In this document: positions 62,549-64,000 of the stretch, piece by piece
How the letters are laid out: every line of letters begins with the position of its first letter
Position numbering within the stretch: position 1 is the stretch's first letter
Notes under the pieces: model-generated
Told to the model about the DNA's origin: nothing
The model's database searches: none
Seen by the model: the letters and a program-made list of their open reading frames with translations, nothing else
Source of the DNA: Falciphora oryzae
Taxonomy: Eukaryota > Ascomycota > Sordariomycetes > Magnaporthales > Magnaporthaceae
Reading direction: 5' to 3'
Length of the DNA stretch: 64,000 nt
NCBI GenBank assembly: GCA_000733355.1
Contig: JNVV01000003.1
Coordinates: 682,001 to 746,000, forward strand
Made by a program: the position numbers and the translations under genes

Positions 62549-64000
62549 ATGGCGTACTCCCGGCTCCTCCTCGCCGCGGCCACGCTGGTCGGCGGCGGGT
62601 CGGCCGTCCTCACGTGGGACGAGGCCTACGCCAAAGCCAACGCGGCCCTGTCGCGTCTGTCGCAGCAGGACAAGATTGGTATCGTCACAGGCATCGGCTG
62701 GGACAGGGGCCCCTGCGTCGGCAACACGAGCCCCGTCTCCTCCATCAACTACCCGCAGCTGTGCCTCCAGGACGGCCCCACCGGCGTCCGCTTCGCCACG
62801 AGCGTCACGGCCTTCACTCCGGGAATCCAGGCGGCCTCGACGTGGGACATCGACCTCATGCGCCAGCGCGGCCAGTTCCAGGCCGAGGAGGCCAAGGGCT
62901 GCGGCGTCCACGTCCTGCTGTCCCCCGTCGCCGGCGCGCTGGGCAAGATCGCGCAGGGCGGGCGCAACTGGGAGGGGTTCGGGCCGGATCCCTACCTGAC
63001 CGGGATCGGTATGCAAGTGACCATCGAGGGCATGCAGCAGGTCGGCGTGCAGGCGACGGCCAAGCACTACCTGGTCAACGAGCAGGAGCTCAACCGCGAG
63101 TCTATGAGCTCCAACGTTGACGACCGGACGCTCCACGAGCTGTACCTCTGGCCCTTTGCCGATGCCGTCAAGGCCAACGTCGCCGCCGTCATGTGCTCGT
63201 ACAACAAGATCAACAGCACCTGGGCCTGCGAGAGCCAGAGCGCCATGCAGCGGCTGCTCAAGGATCAGCTCGGCTTCCGAGGATATATCATGGTAAGAAG
63301 ATGGTGTTTGCTCACTCTTTGGTCCTTTACGCACTAGGCTATTTACTGACGTTTCTGCGCACACTTGTTCATAGTCGGACTGGAACGCGCAGCACACGAC
63401 CCTAGGCAGCGCCAACGGCGGCATGGACATGACGATGCCTGGCACTGATTTCAACGGAAGGAATATCCTCTGGGGTCCCCAGCTGAACACCGCTGTCAAC
63501 AACGGCCAGGTCCCGCGAGCCCGGCTTGACGACATGGTCAAGCGCATCCTCGCGGCCTGGTATCTCGTCGGGCAGGACCAGAACTACCCCCGCATCAACC
63601 TCGGCGCAAACGTCCAGGGCAACCACAAGGACAACGTCCGGGCCGTTGCACGGGACGGCATCGTCCTGCTCCGCAACGAGGGCAACATACTCCCGCTCAA
63701 GTCGCCCCGCCGCATCGCCATCGTGGGCTCGGCGGCCGTCAACAACCCGCGCGGCATCAACTCCTGTGTCGACCGTGGCTGCAACGACGGCGCCCTGGGC
63801 ATGGGCTGGGGCTCGGGCACCACGAACTACCCTTACCTGGTGGCGCCGGCCGACGCTCTGCAGACGCGGGCGCGCCAGGACGGCACGACAGTGTCCCTGA
63901 GTGCGAGCGACAGCACCTCCAACGTGGCCAGCACTGTGCGCGACGCCGACGTCGCTTTCGTCTTTATTACTAGTAACTCCGGCGAGGGCTATATCACAGT
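62549..64000 (+). CDS. Secreted GH3 beta-glucosidase, 3' end outside the window
   Basis: Exons 62549-63292 and 63375 onward; about 456 residues are visible. Donor GTAAGA and acceptor CATAG with phase-0 junction. The signal peptide MAYSRLLLAAATLVGGGSA precedes the GH3 N-terminal TIM-barrel: GDRGP-type loop (WDRGPCVGN), CLQDGPTGVRF, GRNWEGFGPDPYLTG, QATAKHYLVNEQE, VMCSYNKINSTWAC and, straight after the intron, SDWNAQHTT with the catalytic Asp nucleophile. The second domain begins VARDGIVLLRNEGNILPL. This matches secreted Bgl1/Cel3A-type enzymes of about 710-740 residues that split cellobiose to glucose. It functionally complements the GH7 endoglucanase at 33943-35402, although they are 27 kb apart. 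Confidence 0.95.

Noticed and set aside
62498..63547. Minus-strand open frame of 349 codons
   Set aside because: Antisense to the GH3 beta-glucosidase, which has clear catalytic motifs.
1..64000. tRNA genes, rRNA and CRISPR arrays
   Set aside because: I looked for T-loop-like GGTTCGA/GGTTCAA sites and regular spaced repeats and found none with a credible cloverleaf or array. A tRNA scan could still reveal a missed one.

Overview
The window is nuclear DNA of a filamentous ascomycete (Pezizomycotina, most likely Sordariomycetes; I cannot place it further). The reasons are GC-rich coding sequence, short GT-AG introns of about 50-95 nt with CTAAC/CTGAC-type branch sites, a Pth11-type receptor, a HET-domain gene, a DUF7730-type protein, secreted GH7, GH3 and pepsin-type enzymes, and Bos1, Mia40 and thiamine pyrophosphokinase orthologues. 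I reconstructed spliced models by checking splice sites, intron phase and frame. Coordinates given as one CDS cover all exons, and exon limits are in the evidence.

Layout. 0-12 kb: F-box protein, Pth11-like receptor flanked by two inverted copies of a ~150 bp MITE-like element, sugar transporter, Ser/Thr-rich wall-type protein, secreted M28 aminopeptidase. 12-25 kb: two secreted proteins, FAD monooxygenase, DUF7730 protein, PAP2 lipid phosphatase, small RlpA-like secreted protein, NAD(P)-binding oxidoreductase. 25-31 kb: a broken HET-like gene, a GPI-type cysteine protein and an intact HET gene. 31-37 kb: a proline-rich secreted protein built from duplicated exons, a GH7 endoglucanase gene with an assembly gap, and a decayed GMC oxidoreductase. 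38-46 kb: a secreted precursor with three Cys-Met-rich repeats, a small coiled protein, an amidoligase, a zinc alcohol dehydrogenase and a class V PLP enzyme, with a Harbinger-like MITE inside. 46-53 kb: housekeeping genes (bos1, thiamine pyrophosphokinase, mia40, a two-TM protein). 54-64 kb: a Myb/SANT-like polyQ regulator, a 3.7 kb gene-free divergent region, a pepsin-type protease and a GH3 beta-glucosidase that runs off the end.

Two themes stand out. First, much of the window encodes secreted or surface products for saprotrophic or host-associated life. Second, 38.4-46.2 kb puts a Kex2-style repeat precursor beside a peptide-bond-type ligase and two further enzymes. This could be an undescribed ribosomal-peptide or pheromone-like locus, though the link is inferred from position only. 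Several reading-frame breaks are each explained by one missing base, often in C runs, so some 'pseudogenes' may be assembly errors.
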